In this document: piece after piece, positions 6,020-14,241 of the stretch
Layout of the letters: every line of letters begins with the position of its first letter
How positions within the stretch are numbered: the first letter of the stretch is position 1
Virus record (IMG/VR): IMGVR_UViG_3300035661_003225
Span: 1 to 25,115 of that record
Length of the DNA stretch: 25,115 nucleotides
From: a virus
Reading direction: 5' to 3' (one strand)
Made by a program: the position numbers and the translations under genes
The notes under the pieces: model-generated
Seen by the model: the letters and a program-made list of their open reading frames with translations, nothing else
Database searches by the model: none
What the model was told of the DNA's origin: nothing

Positions 6020-7036
6020 ATGCTAATATATATGCACACTTCTTTTACTTCAGGAAAATCATACATTGGAAAAACTTCTAAATCTATTAATGAAAGATTT
6101 AAAGAACATATACTAGATTCCGTAAATTCCGAGAGGCACTTTCATAGAGCTATAAGGAAATATGGTTTTGAAGATTTTACTTCTAAAATTTTAGAAGACA
6201 ACATACCTAATGACCAAATAGATAATAGAGAAATTTATTGGATTGAATATTATGATACATTTAATAATGGTTATAATATGACAAAAGGCGGTGATGGTGG
6301 AAATACTGGAGGGCTTAAACCCGAAACGTATTTAAAATTATCTGAAATAGGAGAAGATGGTCTTTCTGAATTTAATAGACGAGCTATAAGAATGGCAAAC
6401 ACTAGAAAAGAGAAAGGTAGTTATATCACTGGCTCAGAAAAAGTCAAAAGAAAGATGTTGATAGTTGATGAATTTGGGAATAATCAATATCAGAGAACTA
6501 TTAAGAGAGTAGCAGAAATTTATCATAATAAGTCAGATTCTGAAAAATTAGATATTAGAAATAAGCAGAAATTGTGGTGGGAAAATACCTCAGAAGAGTT
6601 TAAAATAGAACATTCTAAGAGGATGAGTGCTTCTGCTAAAAAACAGATTGAAAATGAATCTTTAAAGACCAAGGAATTTAGAAAAAATAAAGCGTCTGAG
6701 GCATGTTCTAATACAGTTTCATGTTTTGATATAACAGATAAGTCATATAAAAGGATTGATAAACTTTTATATTCAAAAAATCCATTATGCATAGCTGCAA
6801 GAACAAATCTAATTTCTAAGATAATAATTGGTGATAAGGTTTATATGGTGGGAAACATTCATTTTTACAATAAAATTGCAGAGCTATTGTCTTGTAAAGT
6901 TGATTGGCTTAAACAAGAAATATTAGTCCCTTATAAATCGAGAAAAAAACAATTATCTCATTTAGATGGAATAATAATTGAACTGGTTAAAATAGAAGAT
7001 ATTAATGATAATGATATTAATTTATTTTATTTTTAG
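6020..7036 (+). CDS. GIY-YIG homing-type endonuclease
   Basis: The N-terminal 100 residues form a GIY-YIG nuclease domain: IYMHTS at 3-8 and SYIGKT at 14-19, the catalytic arginine in NERFKEH, the metal-binding glutamate in DNREIYWIEYY, and NMTKGGDGGN at the end. The remaining 240 residues are basic and modular, as in the DNA-binding tails of Seg-type phage homing endonucleases. It is a free-standing gene with its own AAAAAGGA site and sits directly before HD-Pnk. Such enzymes cut alleles lacking them and spread to sister phages; the actual target is unknown. Confidence 0.88.
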   Translation: MLIYMHTSFTSGKSYIGKTSKSINERFKEHILDSVNSERHFHRAIRKYGFEDFTSKILEDNIPNDQIDNREIYWIEYYDTFNNGYNMTKGGDGGNTGGLKPETYLKLSEIGEDGLSEFNRRAIRMANTRKEKGSYITGSEKVKRKMLIVDEFGNNQYQRTIKRVAEIYHNKSDSEKLDIRNKQKLWWENTSEEFKIEHSKRMSASAKKQIENESLKTKEFRKNKASEACSNTVSCFDITDKSYKRIDKLLYSKNPLCIAARTNLISKIIIGDKVYMVGNIHFYNKIAELLSCKVDWLKQEILVPYKSRKKQLSHLDGIIIELVKIEDINDNDINLFYF

Positions 7037-7042
7037 ATTAAA

Positions 7043-7053
7043 AATGATATAAT
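7043..7053 (+). promoter_or_regulatory. Promoter of HD-Pnk
   Basis: AATGATATAAT with TATAAT at 7048-7053, 22 bases before the start codon. A clear TTAAG element is missing; TTAG/ATTAA occurs at the corresponding place. Confidence 0.5.
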
Positions 7054-7075
7054 ATACTAAATAAAAAGGAAAGAT

Positions 7076-8164
7076 ATGAAATTTACCGATATATATAGAT
7101 TAATAGAATGGTTTCAAAAGGAATATCCTAATCATGTAGAAGCTATGAGAGAATCTTCACATCATTACTCAGACAAAAGAATAAATCAATTTCATGGAGA
7201 GGGGGATATTTGGACACATACTTGTATGGTAGTAGGTGTTTCTAATCTTATGAAATATCCTGATGTAGTAGTTGCATCAGCATTACTTCATGACCTTGGT
7301 AAACCTTATGTACGTGAAATAAATGATGAGAAACAAAAGGTTTATTTCAGGAATCATGAAGGTGTTTCATTCTGGAAAGCAATAGGTGTTGTAAAACAAT
7401 TAACTGATAACGTTGAAAAACAAAAAACAATTCTTAAATTAATTGCACTTCACAGTTCAATTTTTGATAATTATAGTGATGGGGAATTTTCAAGAGATTT
7501 TCTCAAAAAATTCAGGAATGATAAAGACTTCCTTGAATTATTGAAAATGCAAGTTATATCTGATTCAATGGGTAGATTCTGTTATGATTTAGAAGATGTT
7601 CGTGAAAAATTTGATCGAATATTTGATGATAATTTCTATACAGAATTAGAAGAAACATCTAATACACCTACTGTTAAGAAACACGATAGCACCCTTACAA
7701 TTCTTATTGGACTTCCACGTTCAGGTAAATCTACATGGATTGCTAATAATGTTGTTGATGAAGTTGTAATCTCACGTGATGATACACTTGTGAAATATGC
7801 AAAAGAACATTACGATGTGAAGACTTACTCAGAGGCGTTTAAAGCACTTAATGATAATGATCAACGAAAAGTTGATTCTATTATTGCTACATTATTTCAC
7901 AATTCTATTAGAGAAGGTAAAGATGTCATAATTGATATGACAAATATGTCTAAAAAATCTCGTCATAAATGGCTTGTACGTTTTGGTGGTATCAAAAAAG
8001 CAATAGTATTTGCAACAGACCTGGATGAAATTGCACGACGTAATGAACATGACCGTAAAACAATTGGAAAATTTATTCCTCAATATGTACTTGATAATAT
8101 GGCTAAAAGTTTTGTATATCCTCAATATGATGAATTCGATACAATTGAAGTAATTATTGCATAA
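7076..8164 (+). CDS. HD-Pnk: HD phosphoesterase and polynucleotide kinase fusion
   Basis: The 362-residue protein joins an N-terminal HD phosphohydrolase (H48, H72-D73 in LLHDLGKP, N93-H94-E95, D163) to a C-terminal P-loop kinase (G212LPRSGKST220, SRDD at 233-236, IIDMTNMSKKSR at 285-295). This is the order of bacterial HD-Pnk, whose HD domain removes 2',3'-cyclic or 3'-phosphates while the kinase phosphorylates 5'-OH ends. It is the reverse of T4 Pnkp and uses an unrelated phosphatase domain. It would heal broken RNA ends for the ligase at 1272-2471, for example tRNAs cut by host anticodon nucleases. AAAAAGGAAAG precedes the ATG. The match by motif and order is strong; substrate choice is inferred. 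Confidence 0.88.
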   Translation: MKFTDIYRLIEWFQKEYPNHVEAMRESSHHYSDKRINQFHGEGDIWTHTCMVVGVSNLMKYPDVVVASALLHDLGKPYVREINDEKQKVYFRNHEGVSFWKAIGVVKQLTDNVEKQKTILKLIALHSSIFDNYSDGEFSRDFLKKFRNDKDFLELLKMQVISDSMGRFCYDLEDVREKFDRIFDDNFYTELEETSNTPTVKKHDSTLTILIGLPRSGKSTWIANNVVDEVVISRDDTLVKYAKEHYDVKTYSEAFKALNDNDQRKVDSIIATLFHNSIREGKDVIIDMTNMSKKSRHKWLVRFGGIKKAIVFATDLDEIARRNEHDRKTIGKFIPQYVLDNMAKSFVYPQYDEFDTIEVIIA

Positions 8165-8175
8165 GAAGGAATTAG

Positions 8176-8556
8176 ATGATACATTATGAACAGCATCCAC
8201 AATATGGACGAGAATATTTTTATGTAACACCTACTAAACCAATAAAAGTAAGACAAATAGTATGCATAAAAGCACCTAATAGAGAAGAAGTTTTTATTGA
8301 ACAATATAGTGTAATTTTTAATGAAGAAAATAAGAATGTTCCTATCACTATAATAGAGGATATTAATACACATGAAAAATTTGATTATGTTCTTTTACAT
8401 GGCAAGACGATGTTATTGAATACCATGGATGATGTTGTTAGACATCTTCAAATAGTACTCAATAAAAATCCTAACTACGAAGATCAATCAATACTCAATG
8501 AAATCCATGTGTTTCTTCTATCTACAAAAAAAACAAATCCTGAGTATTTCCTATAA
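8176..8556 (+). CDS. Small protein of unknown function
   Basis: A 126-residue soluble protein. It starts eleven bases after HD-Pnk with AAGAAGGA and is probably cotranscribed with it. The first 80 residues look beta-rich and the rest helical. No recognised motif, signal or membrane segment. Confidence 0.78.
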   Translation: MIHYEQHPQYGREYFYVTPTKPIKVRQIVCIKAPNREEVFIEQYSVIFNEENKNVPITIIEDINTHEKFDYVLLHGKTMLLNTMDDVVRHLQIVLNKNPNYEDQSILNEIHVFLLSTKKTNPEYFL

Positions 8557-8599
8557 TCAGAGGTTCTTCTATTCTTTAGAAGAAAAATAATAGCTAACT

Positions 8600-8620
8600 T
8601 TAAGGTTATTATGATATAAT
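8600..8620 (+). promoter_or_regulatory. Promoter of the AAA ATPase gene
   Basis: TTAAG (8600-8604) and TATAAT (8615-8620) with ten bases between. The following leader ATTATTGTAACAAACGAATG then AAAGAAGGA is nearly identical to the one at 23264-23292. Confidence 0.8.
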
Positions 8621-8652
8621 TATTGTAACAAACGAATGAAAGAAGGATTTTT

Positions 8653-9519
8653 ATGAAAAATGCACAATTAGTTTTAAACACAGATGGTAAATTTGACGTA
8701 ATGTATGAAGGTCAAATTATTATTACTCGCTCAAGTAAGAACAATGCACGTACCGATGCTAAGCGTCGTGGTTATATAGTATCAACAACAGACATTGTTT
8801 CTTCAGATGAAGTAGCAGTAGAAATGCCTCATTTTAATATTAATGATCGTTTTGGATTCTATGAAAACTTTTTAGGATTAGTTCTTGATGGTGTTAATAA
8901 TTCAATCGTTGTATCAGGTAAAGGTGGATTGGGTAAATCATTCACATTAGGTAAAGTTCTTGAAGAACGTGGATTAGAGAATGAGGTTGATTATACAACT
9001 ATTAAAGGTTACTCAACAGCACGTGCTATGTACAGAACATTGTTTGAACATAATGGTAAAGTAATTATATTTGATGACTGTGATAGCGTTCTAAAAAATG
9101 ATACAGCACTTAACATTCTTAAAGGTGCACTTGACAGTTATGACCGTCGTATCATCACTTGGGCATCAGAAGGTTTTGGTTCTGCAGATGATCTTCCTTC
9201 ATGTTTTGAGTTTACTGGACAAGTTATTTTCATCAGCAATATGGAACGCAACAAGATTGATCAAGCAATACTTTCACGTTCATTAAACGTTGATTTAAGT
9301 ATGACAAAATCTGAAGCTATTGAGCGTATGCGTGTAATCCTTCCTGAAGTTCTTCCTGAATATGGAATGGCATTGAAGGAAGATGCATTGGATTTTCTTG
9401 ATAAAAATCAATTAATCTGTAAAGATTTGAATATGCGTAGTTTATTGCAAGTTGTTAAGGTTCGTGCAAACATTCCTAATAACTGGGAACAAAATGCTAT
9501 GTACTTGATTATGCAATAA
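8653..9519 (+). CDS. AAA-type ATPase
   Basis: A 288-residue protein. The first 60 residues are a small separate region. The ATPase core has Walker A G89KGGLGKS96, Walker B VIIFDDCDS (137-145), and a sensor-like ISN followed by SRS about 70 residues later, as expected for an AAA+ fold with arginine finger. Small AAA ATPases of this type are common in large phages, where roles in replication or DNA remodelling are suggested but not settled. It has its own promoter and AAGAAGGA site. Clamp-loader large subunit (gp44) is an alternative, but the protein is short and the C-terminal collar is not recognisable, so I leave it unnamed. Confidence 0.82.
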   Translation: MKNAQLVLNTDGKFDVMYEGQIIITRSSKNNARTDAKRRGYIVSTTDIVSSDEVAVEMPHFNINDRFGFYENFLGLVLDGVNNSIVVSGKGGLGKSFTLGKVLEERGLENEVDYTTIKGYSTARAMYRTLFEHNGKVIIFDDCDSVLKNDTALNILKGALDSYDRRIITWASEGFGSADDLPSCFEFTGQVIFISNMERNKIDQAILSRSLNVDLSMTKSEAIERMRVILPEVLPEYGMALKEDALDFLDKNQLICKDLNMRSLLQVVKVRANIPNNWEQNAMYLIMQ

Positions 9520-9542
9520 CAAAAAAAAAAAAAGGATATAAA

Positions 9543-10121
9543 GTGGTTCAATTAGAAAAAGTAAGTTTCGAAGTAACATGGTCTGATAAAAAAGTTAAGT
9601 CTGGCGTTAATGCTCCTATGTGTTCTCATAAAGGATGCAAGCGCATAGCTCAAAATATGTCTGTAAGATGTGGTATTCAAATTTTCAGAAAAATCTCGAA
9701 AGAACAGATCAGAACAGGATCTGCTTCTGGTGAGGGTTATCAATGTCAGAAACATTATTTTGAATATGTAGCACAAAGAAACGGAATAACCCATACAGAA
9801 TTTATTTCAAAAATTAATTTGAAAACGGCTAAAAAAAATGGTTTTAATAATATAGCAGATTATAAAAATTCTACTCATGACTATCGTCAGTATAGAAAAG
9901 ATTATTGTGAAAATCGTGATGGTCATGTAACAGGAAAACCTTGTACATTTACCGATTTTCGTTTCAAGAAAGTTCTACAAGTAGATCATATTGATGGAAA
10001 TCCGGGAAACAATGATCCTAAAAATCTCCAAACTTTATGTTCTAACTGTCATTGTATTAAAGGTATGTTAAACGGAGATCACAAAACTCCAGGTCGTAAA
10101 AAATTAGGTATAAAGAAATAA
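9543..10121 (+). CDS. HNH endonuclease, homing type
   Basis: The GTG start follows a run of 13 A and AGGATATAAA. The C-terminal HNH domain reads VDHIDGNPGNNDPKNLQTLCSNCH with H-N-H residues and CxxC zinc ligands. Two more Cys pairs occur upstream (MCSHKGCK near 26-33, YQCQKH near 67-72). The last residues are basic (GRKKLGIKK), as in DNA-binding tails. It lies between the AAA ATPase and the queE promoter, as expected for a free-standing homing endonuclease, though a packaging-related HNH nuclease cannot be excluded. Confidence 0.82.
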   Translation: MVQLEKVSFEVTWSDKKVKSGVNAPMCSHKGCKRIAQNMSVRCGIQIFRKISKEQIRTGSASGEGYQCQKHYFEYVAQRNGITHTEFISKINLKTAKKNGFNNIADYKNSTHDYRQYRKDYCENRDGHVTGKPCTFTDFRFKKVLQVDHIDGNPGNNDPKNLQTLCSNCHCIKGMLNGDHKTPGRKKLGIKK

Positions 10122-10178
10122 TCTCCTGGGATTTTAATAAATTCAAGGAAAAATATACGATGATTGGATTGATTCATC

Positions 10179-10195
10179 TTGATAATCATTATCAA
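10179..10195. promoter_or_regulatory. Fur-box-like palindrome upstream of queE
   Basis: TTGATAATCATTATCAA is a perfect 8-1-8 palindrome and contains the full bacterial Fur 7-1-7 consensus (TGATAAT-N-ATTATCA). It lies about 30 bases upstream of the -10 of the queE promoter. AT-rich palindromes can arise by chance in this genome, so binding is inferred, not shown. Confidence 0.45.
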
Positions 10196-10209
10196 AATAT
10201 AATGTGTTC

Positions 10210-10231
10210 TTAAGGTGTTTTATGATATAAT
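10210..10231 (+). promoter_or_regulatory. Promoter of the queE-dpdA operon
   Basis: TTAAG (10210-10214) and TATGATATAAT ending at 10231, eleven bases apart. The leader of about 45 bases has no strong hairpin. Confidence 0.78.
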
Positions 10232-10282
10232 AAAATATCTAAATAGTAAATAGTATATACAAATCAAAAACAAAGGACATTA

Positions 10283-11041
10283 ATGCTACCATTGATGGAA
10301 ACATTTTATAGTATTCAAGGTGAAGGTCGTCGAGCAGGATATAATTCATTATTCATTCGCTTTGGAGGATGTAACTTCAAATGCGCTGGGTTTGGCGTAT
10401 CTTACACAACACCAGACGGTGAGAAAAAATTCGGCTGTGATTCGTTTTATTCTGTTGATCAAAAGTTCAAAAAAGAATGGGATATCAAAGATAATTATTT
10501 TGATATCGTGCTTGAAGGTAACAAATCTATTCCTGAAAAAGCAACTAGATATGATGTTGTAATCACGGGTGGTGAACCATTGATTTATTGGAATACTGCT
10601 GAATTTCAAAATCTTCTTGTTTATTACATTTCACGTGGACATAAAGTAACAATAGAAACTAATGCATCACTTGATATTGAATTCACAAAAGATTATCAAA
10701 AACAGATTCAATTCAGTATGAGTGTCAAACTTGAAAATTCAGGCGAAGCAAAACATAAACGTATTAATATTGATTCAATCACAAATATCCTTGAAAACAC
10801 AGAACAAAGTTATTTAAAATTTGTTGTTGCAAAGAAAAATTCAGATATTACAATGATAGAAATTCGTGAGATTCTTGATTCATTAGCATATTTTGCAGAT
10901 GTATATCTTATGCCATTAGGTGATACAAATGAGGTTCTTAACGAAAATCGTGTTGCAGTAGCAGAATTATGTATTAAACATAATTTTATGTATTCAGATA
11001 GAATGCATATTGCAATTTGGGGGAACAAGCCTGGTGTATAA
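10283..11041 (+). CDS. queE: QueE-like 7-carboxy-7-deazaguanine synthase (radical SAM)
   Basis: Converts 6-carboxytetrahydropterin to 7-carboxy-7-deazaguanine with S-adenosylmethionine and a 4Fe-4S cluster. The 252-residue protein opens with METFYSIQGEGRRAG, the QueE signature, and has ITGGEPL and IETNAS downstream for SAM and substrate binding. The cluster-binding cysteines are C30, C34 and C52 (C-x3-C-x17-C), not the classical CxxxCxxC: the usual third position is F37. Variant spacing of this kind exists among QueE enzymes. It shares an operon with the DpdA-like gene and carries AAAGGA before its ATG. Product feeds preQ0 synthesis, here probably for DNA rather than tRNA modification. Confidence 0.88.
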   Translation: MLPLMETFYSIQGEGRRAGYNSLFIRFGGCNFKCAGFGVSYTTPDGEKKFGCDSFYSVDQKFKKEWDIKDNYFDIVLEGNKSIPEKATRYDVVITGGEPLIYWNTAEFQNLLVYYISRGHKVTIETNASLDIEFTKDYQKQIQFSMSVKLENSGEAKHKRINIDSITNILENTEQSYLKFVVAKKNSDITMIEIREILDSLAYFADVYLMPLGDTNEVLNENRVAVAELCIKHNFMYSDRMHIAIWGNKPGV

Positions 11042-12491
11042 TGATAAAAAACAAAAACTGAAAAAACCAAAAAAGCCTGTTGATATTGAATATTGTGCCA
11101 GTGGATTCCTCGGATTCTCGGGTGCAGAATCAATGATTAAACACGGAACAAATAATAACAAGATGGAATACATCGATTATATTGTTGATTCAGTTAATTA
11201 TTTAAAAGGTATGTTTGATAAAGTCGGAATCGATATGTCGGTCATGTACAATGCACAATATGAGCAGAAGAATGGTTACATGATGGAATTGTTGAAACAA
11301 CGTGGTATGACCTTAGAAGTACATTCCGATTCAGGTGGATTACAGATTTTTAGTCGTGGTTTAGATCTGGAAGCAGAAAAACCAAATATCTTCAAATCAC
11401 AAGGCACATATTCAGATTTAGCAATGTCATTTGACTTGATGCCTATGGTGACCGTTGGTGATAGGGCAGTGGGTAAATCGATTACGTTTCATAAGGCAAA
11501 ATCAAACAATTATTTTGTAAAGGAACTTGCATATATTCGTGGCAAAGAATCTGCAAAAAATGTTATTGATCAGATTGAAGAATTTATTAAACAAGGTACA
11601 CATACCAAGATTATGTTGATTCTTCAAGGCCATCATATTGAAGATTATGATGAATACGCACGTGGGTTATATGAGATTATTCCTGAAAAGTATTATGATA
11701 GAATTCATGGTATTGCTTTAGGTGCAACCGCATATCAGCGTTTTGATGATTTAATGGACGTGTATCTACGATTACAACGTGACTTAAAACATGTACCAAA
11801 ACAACACCTTAAACAGGTGCATCTATTGGGTACAGGTACGATTGAAAGAACATTCTCATTCATGATTCTTGCAAATAAAGATTATTATGATTTCCCTTTC
11901 AAGTTCAGTTTTGATGCAAGCACACATACCTCATCTTCAACCTGGGGTAAATGGACTGAGTTACGTGATGATGGTAAGGTTACTGCGATTCACCTAGGTG
12001 GGTACAAGATGACACGTCATGCACATATGCACTTTGCTAACATGTGGGAAGAAGTGGGTCCTATAATGACAAAACATTTTCCTGAATGTAAAACGGTTGA
12101 AGATCTAATCGAATTATTTTCACCTTTCAATTCGGAAGGAAAACGATTGTCAGCAGATTTCGAAGATAAAGAAGAATATGTCAGACGAACAAATATGTAC
12201 TCATATAATTGTTTCATTCTTGAAAGTGCAACGTTCTTGAGAATCGCTAACGATATTATCAATAACAGAAATTATCTGTCTAAATCGTCAAACAAGTATA
12301 GAAAAACTGCAAGTTCAATGATTGATAACCTAAAAAATTATGATGATTATATTGCACACGAGAAAGAGTACAGAAAAATCTTTGCACATTTACGTCCTCG
12401 TAAAATCAATTATGTTAATACATTAGCAGAAATTGATGAGCTTCAACACAACAAAGAAAACAATGTCCATGACTGGAACGACTGGGAATAA
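11034..12491 (+). CDS. dpdA: DpdA-like 7-deazaguanine DNA transglycosylase (TGT superfamily)
   Basis: Exchanges guanine in DNA for a 7-deazaguanine base. The 485-residue protein has the TGT-superfamily signature H-S-D99-S-G-G-L-Q, MLILQGHH near 194-201, IHGIALG near 224-230, and SFD294AST, a candidate for the catalytic aspartate. The canonical tRNA-guanine transglycosylase zinc motif is absent, which fits the DpdA branch rather than bacterial Tgt. Start chosen as GTG 11034, nine bases after GGGGGA and overlapping the end of queE by eight bases; a TTG at 11010 is also in frame. Coupling with queE and proximity to folE support DNA modification. Family call is fairly strong; base produced and extent of replacement are unknown. 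Confidence 0.85.
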   Translation: MYNDKKQKLKKPKKPVDIEYCASGFLGFSGAESMIKHGTNNNKMEYIDYIVDSVNYLKGMFDKVGIDMSVMYNAQYEQKNGYMMELLKQRGMTLEVHSDSGGLQIFSRGLDLEAEKPNIFKSQGTYSDLAMSFDLMPMVTVGDRAVGKSITFHKAKSNNYFVKELAYIRGKESAKNVIDQIEEFIKQGTHTKIMLILQGHHIEDYDEYARGLYEIIPEKYYDRIHGIALGATAYQRFDDLMDVYLRLQRDLKHVPKQHLKQVHLLGTGTIERTFSFMILANKDYYDFPFKFSFDASTHTSSSTWGKWTELRDDGKVTAIHLGGYKMTRHAHMHFANMWEEVGPIMTKHFPECKTVEDLIELFSPFNSEGKRLSADFEDKEEYVRRTNMYSYNCFILESATFLRIANDIINNRNYLSKSSNKYRKTASSMIDNLKNYDDYIAHEKEYRKIFAHLRPRKINYVNTLAEIDELQHNKENNVHDWNDWE

Positions 12492-12505
12492 TTTCTCAGC
12501 TGTTC

Positions 12506-12527
12506 TTAAGTTTAATTATGATATAAT
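12506..12527 (+). promoter_or_regulatory. Promoter of the folE operon
   Basis: TTAAG (12506-12510) and TATAAT (12522-12527), eleven bases apart. The dyad at 12526-12548 begins at the end of the -10. Confidence 0.78.
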
Positions 12528-12548
12528 AATGATAACAAAAATCATTAT
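12526..12548. promoter_or_regulatory. Dyad at the folE transcription start
   Basis: ATAATGAT (12526-12533) is the reverse complement of ATCATTAT (12541-12548), with seven bases between. Its arms resemble Fur half-sites. It covers the expected transcription start, where it could be an operator or a 5'-end mRNA hairpin. Confidence 0.4.
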
Positions 12549-12562
12549 CAAAAAGGAAACTA

Positions 12563-13270
12563 TTGAAAACCGCACAAGATAAAATTAAGAAAGAAATAAA
12601 AAAACTACATAACAATATTGCTTTACGTGAGATTGTAGTTAGGGAGTTAGAAGATATTGAACCTTTTGCACCACATGGTAATCATGTATTAAATGATTTG
12701 CAACGAGCAGTTATTACTGAGGAAGTTGCTAAAAAATTCGAGGATATTCTTGATATTTTAAAGATTGATAGGGAAGATCCAAATGTTATAGATACTCCAA
12801 TGCGTATTGCAAGCATGTATGTAAATGAATGGATGGTAGGTCGTTATGCAGAACATCCCAGAATGGAATCATTTCCAAATAGTATTGTAGGTGGTCAGTT
12901 TGTTGTTAAAAAATGTAAGGTACAATCATTATGTTCACATCATTTTGCACCATTTTTCACAGAAGGAAACTCACAAGATAGTTATTGTATGGTAGTTTAT
13001 CGTCCTACTACAAATCTTATGGGTATCAGTAAAATCAGTCGTTTAGTTGATTATTATGCACGTAGACCACAACTACAAGAAAATCTTTGTGCAATGGTTC
13101 GTAATGATCTTGTAAAAACATTAGGTTCAGAAGATGTTATGGTGTATATGAAAAATTTAATCCATACATGTGAAAGCACACGTGGTTCAGATGATGTTGA
13201 GGCAACAACAACCTCATTAGTATTTGGAGGAGTATTTGATGATGTCACAATCAGAAGTCAGTTTATCTGA
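12563..13270 (+). CDS. folE: GTP cyclohydrolase I
   Basis: Converts GTP to 7,8-dihydroneopterin triphosphate, the first step of both folate and 7-deazaguanine synthesis. The 235-residue protein has the zinc ligands C124, H127 and C203 in SLCSHHFAPF and HTCESTRG, plus the active-site segment GISKISRLVDYYARRPQLQE, and ATTTS near the end. The N-terminal 50 residues are a helical extension as in other members. The TTG start is preceded by AAAAGGAAAC at good spacing; no better ATG exists before the domain. It has its own promoter beside the queE-dpdA operon. It is followed by an overlapping phosphoribosyltransferase gene. Confidence 0.93.
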   Translation: MKTAQDKIKKEIKKLHNNIALREIVVRELEDIEPFAPHGNHVLNDLQRAVITEEVAKKFEDILDILKIDREDPNVIDTPMRIASMYVNEWMVGRYAEHPRMESFPNSIVGGQFVVKKCKVQSLCSHHFAPFFTEGNSQDSYCMVVYRPTTNLMGISKISRLVDYYARRPQLQENLCAMVRNDLVKTLGSEDVMVYMKNLIHTCESTRGSDDVEATTTSLVFGGVFDDVTIRSQFI

Positions 13271-13784
13271 AGCAATTGATAAACTTGATGCAGCTGCAAA
13301 ATTAAATATGGAATGGAGTAATTATGATAAATGTATCAGATACTTAAATCACATAATCAATGAAAAAACAAGAGATGGTGGAAGAGGTTCGATTGTTGGT
13401 ATTCATCGTGGAAGTTTAGGTATGGCAGCACATTTAAGTAATCTCTCAGGATTACCTATGAGTATTATCAAGTTTCAAACATATAACGGTAATGATAAAG
13501 AGCCTATATTGATATGGACAGAAATCAATAATGGTGATATTATCTTCTTATGTGACGATATAATCGACACAGGAAATACCATGAAAAAATGCATTGAATT
13601 TTTTAAAGTAAAATATCCAAAATCTGAAGTGTATCCAATGGCGTTGATGGGTTCAGATAAAAAATATACATATTGTTATGAACATAATAATGAATGGGTA
13701 ATTTTCCCATGGGAAAAACTCTCTGCTTTTTCAAGTGATTCCAAAGAATGGGAAGAAAGACAATCATCACATGGACAATACTGA
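13239..13784 (+). CDS. Phosphoribosyltransferase (type I)
   Basis: A 181-residue purine-type PRTase. The PRPP-binding signature is IIFLCDDIIDTGNTMKK (about residues 103-119); GIHRGSLGMAAHLS earlier matches the PPi-binding loop region. The fold resembles xanthine-guanine or hypoxanthine enzymes. GGAGG at 13226-13230 selects the ATG at 13239; the gene overlaps folE by 32 bases and the next gene by 14. A phage could use it for purine salvage. Because it sits in the 7-deazaguanine locus, it might instead attach a deazaguanine base to ribose phosphate; that is speculation from context. Confidence 0.85.
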   Translation: MMSQSEVSLSEAIDKLDAAAKLNMEWSNYDKCIRYLNHIINEKTRDGGRGSIVGIHRGSLGMAAHLSNLSGLPMSIIKFQTYNGNDKEPILIWTEINNGDIIFLCDDIIDTGNTMKKCIEFFKVKYPKSEVYPMALMGSDKKYTYCYEHNNEWVIFPWEKLSAFSSDSKEWEERQSSHGQY

Positions 13785-14241
13785 AAACGAATGGGGTATG
13801 AGTACCCCACCTGCTAATACGATTACTGAAGAAAATAAGAAGAAAGCAAAAATCAATATATTTGACGTTATGGCATCAAGTTATGATCGAAAGAAACCTC
13901 ATGCAACAAATGAGGAAATTGAGGCGCTAAGTCCTTATATGTTTGCACGTTATTTAAGTAATAATCCTGTTTCTGTATTTTGGGCAAATGAATTAAACAA
14001 TCATCCAGATATTCCTAAAATATATCAATACAAATTTGTACGTATAAGTTTTCCTAAAGATAGAATTAAGTTTATTAGATACATCAAAAGTGAAGAATTG
14101 TTTGACAAAGATATTATTGAAAATGCATGTAGTGAATATAAATGTGGAAAAGAGGTTGCAATTAGATATCTTGAAATGTTGCCTAAGGAAGAGATAAAAA
14201 AATTGTTGGCAAAATATGATATAGGTGGTAGAAGAAAATGA
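13771..14241 (+). CDS. Possible clamp-loader small subunit (T4 gp62-like)
   Basis: A 156-residue protein. After a short polar N-terminus it has FDVMASSYDRKKP, ALSPYMFARYLSNNP, ELNNHPDIPKIYQYKFV and a C-terminal helical part ending in KYDIGGRRK. This order (F-x2-hhh, then S-P-h-M-h-x-R-x-L-S, then N-E-L-N and a terminal GG) matches small clamp-loader subunits of T4-like phages as I remember them; similarity to T4 gp62 itself is low. It would help gp44 load the sliding clamp. Start chosen at ATG 13771; ATG 13798 and an upstream GTG 13735 are alternatives, all with weak ribosome-binding sites, consistent with coupling to the PRTase gene. Confidence 0.6.
   Translation: MDNTENEWGMSTPPANTITEENKKKAKINIFDVMASSYDRKKPHATNEEIEALSPYMFARYLSNNPVSVFWANELNNHPDIPKIYQYKFVRISFPKDRIKFIRYIKSEELFDKDIIENACSEYKCGKEVAIRYLEMLPKEEIKKLLAKYDIGGRRK

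Larger units (their letters stand above)
10122..10282 (+). other. Intergenic region upstream of queE
   Basis: It holds a weak hairpin just after the HNH stop, a possible 17-codon ORF (10160-10213, preceded by AAGGA), the Fur-box-like palindrome and the queE promoter. The mini-ORF overlaps both regulatory elements and is not convincing. Confidence 0.5.

Noticed and set aside
8564-8584. Terminator after the 126-residue protein gene
   Set aside because: TTCTTCT and AGAAGAA can pair, but no T-run follows on the plus strand, and a promoter follows directly.
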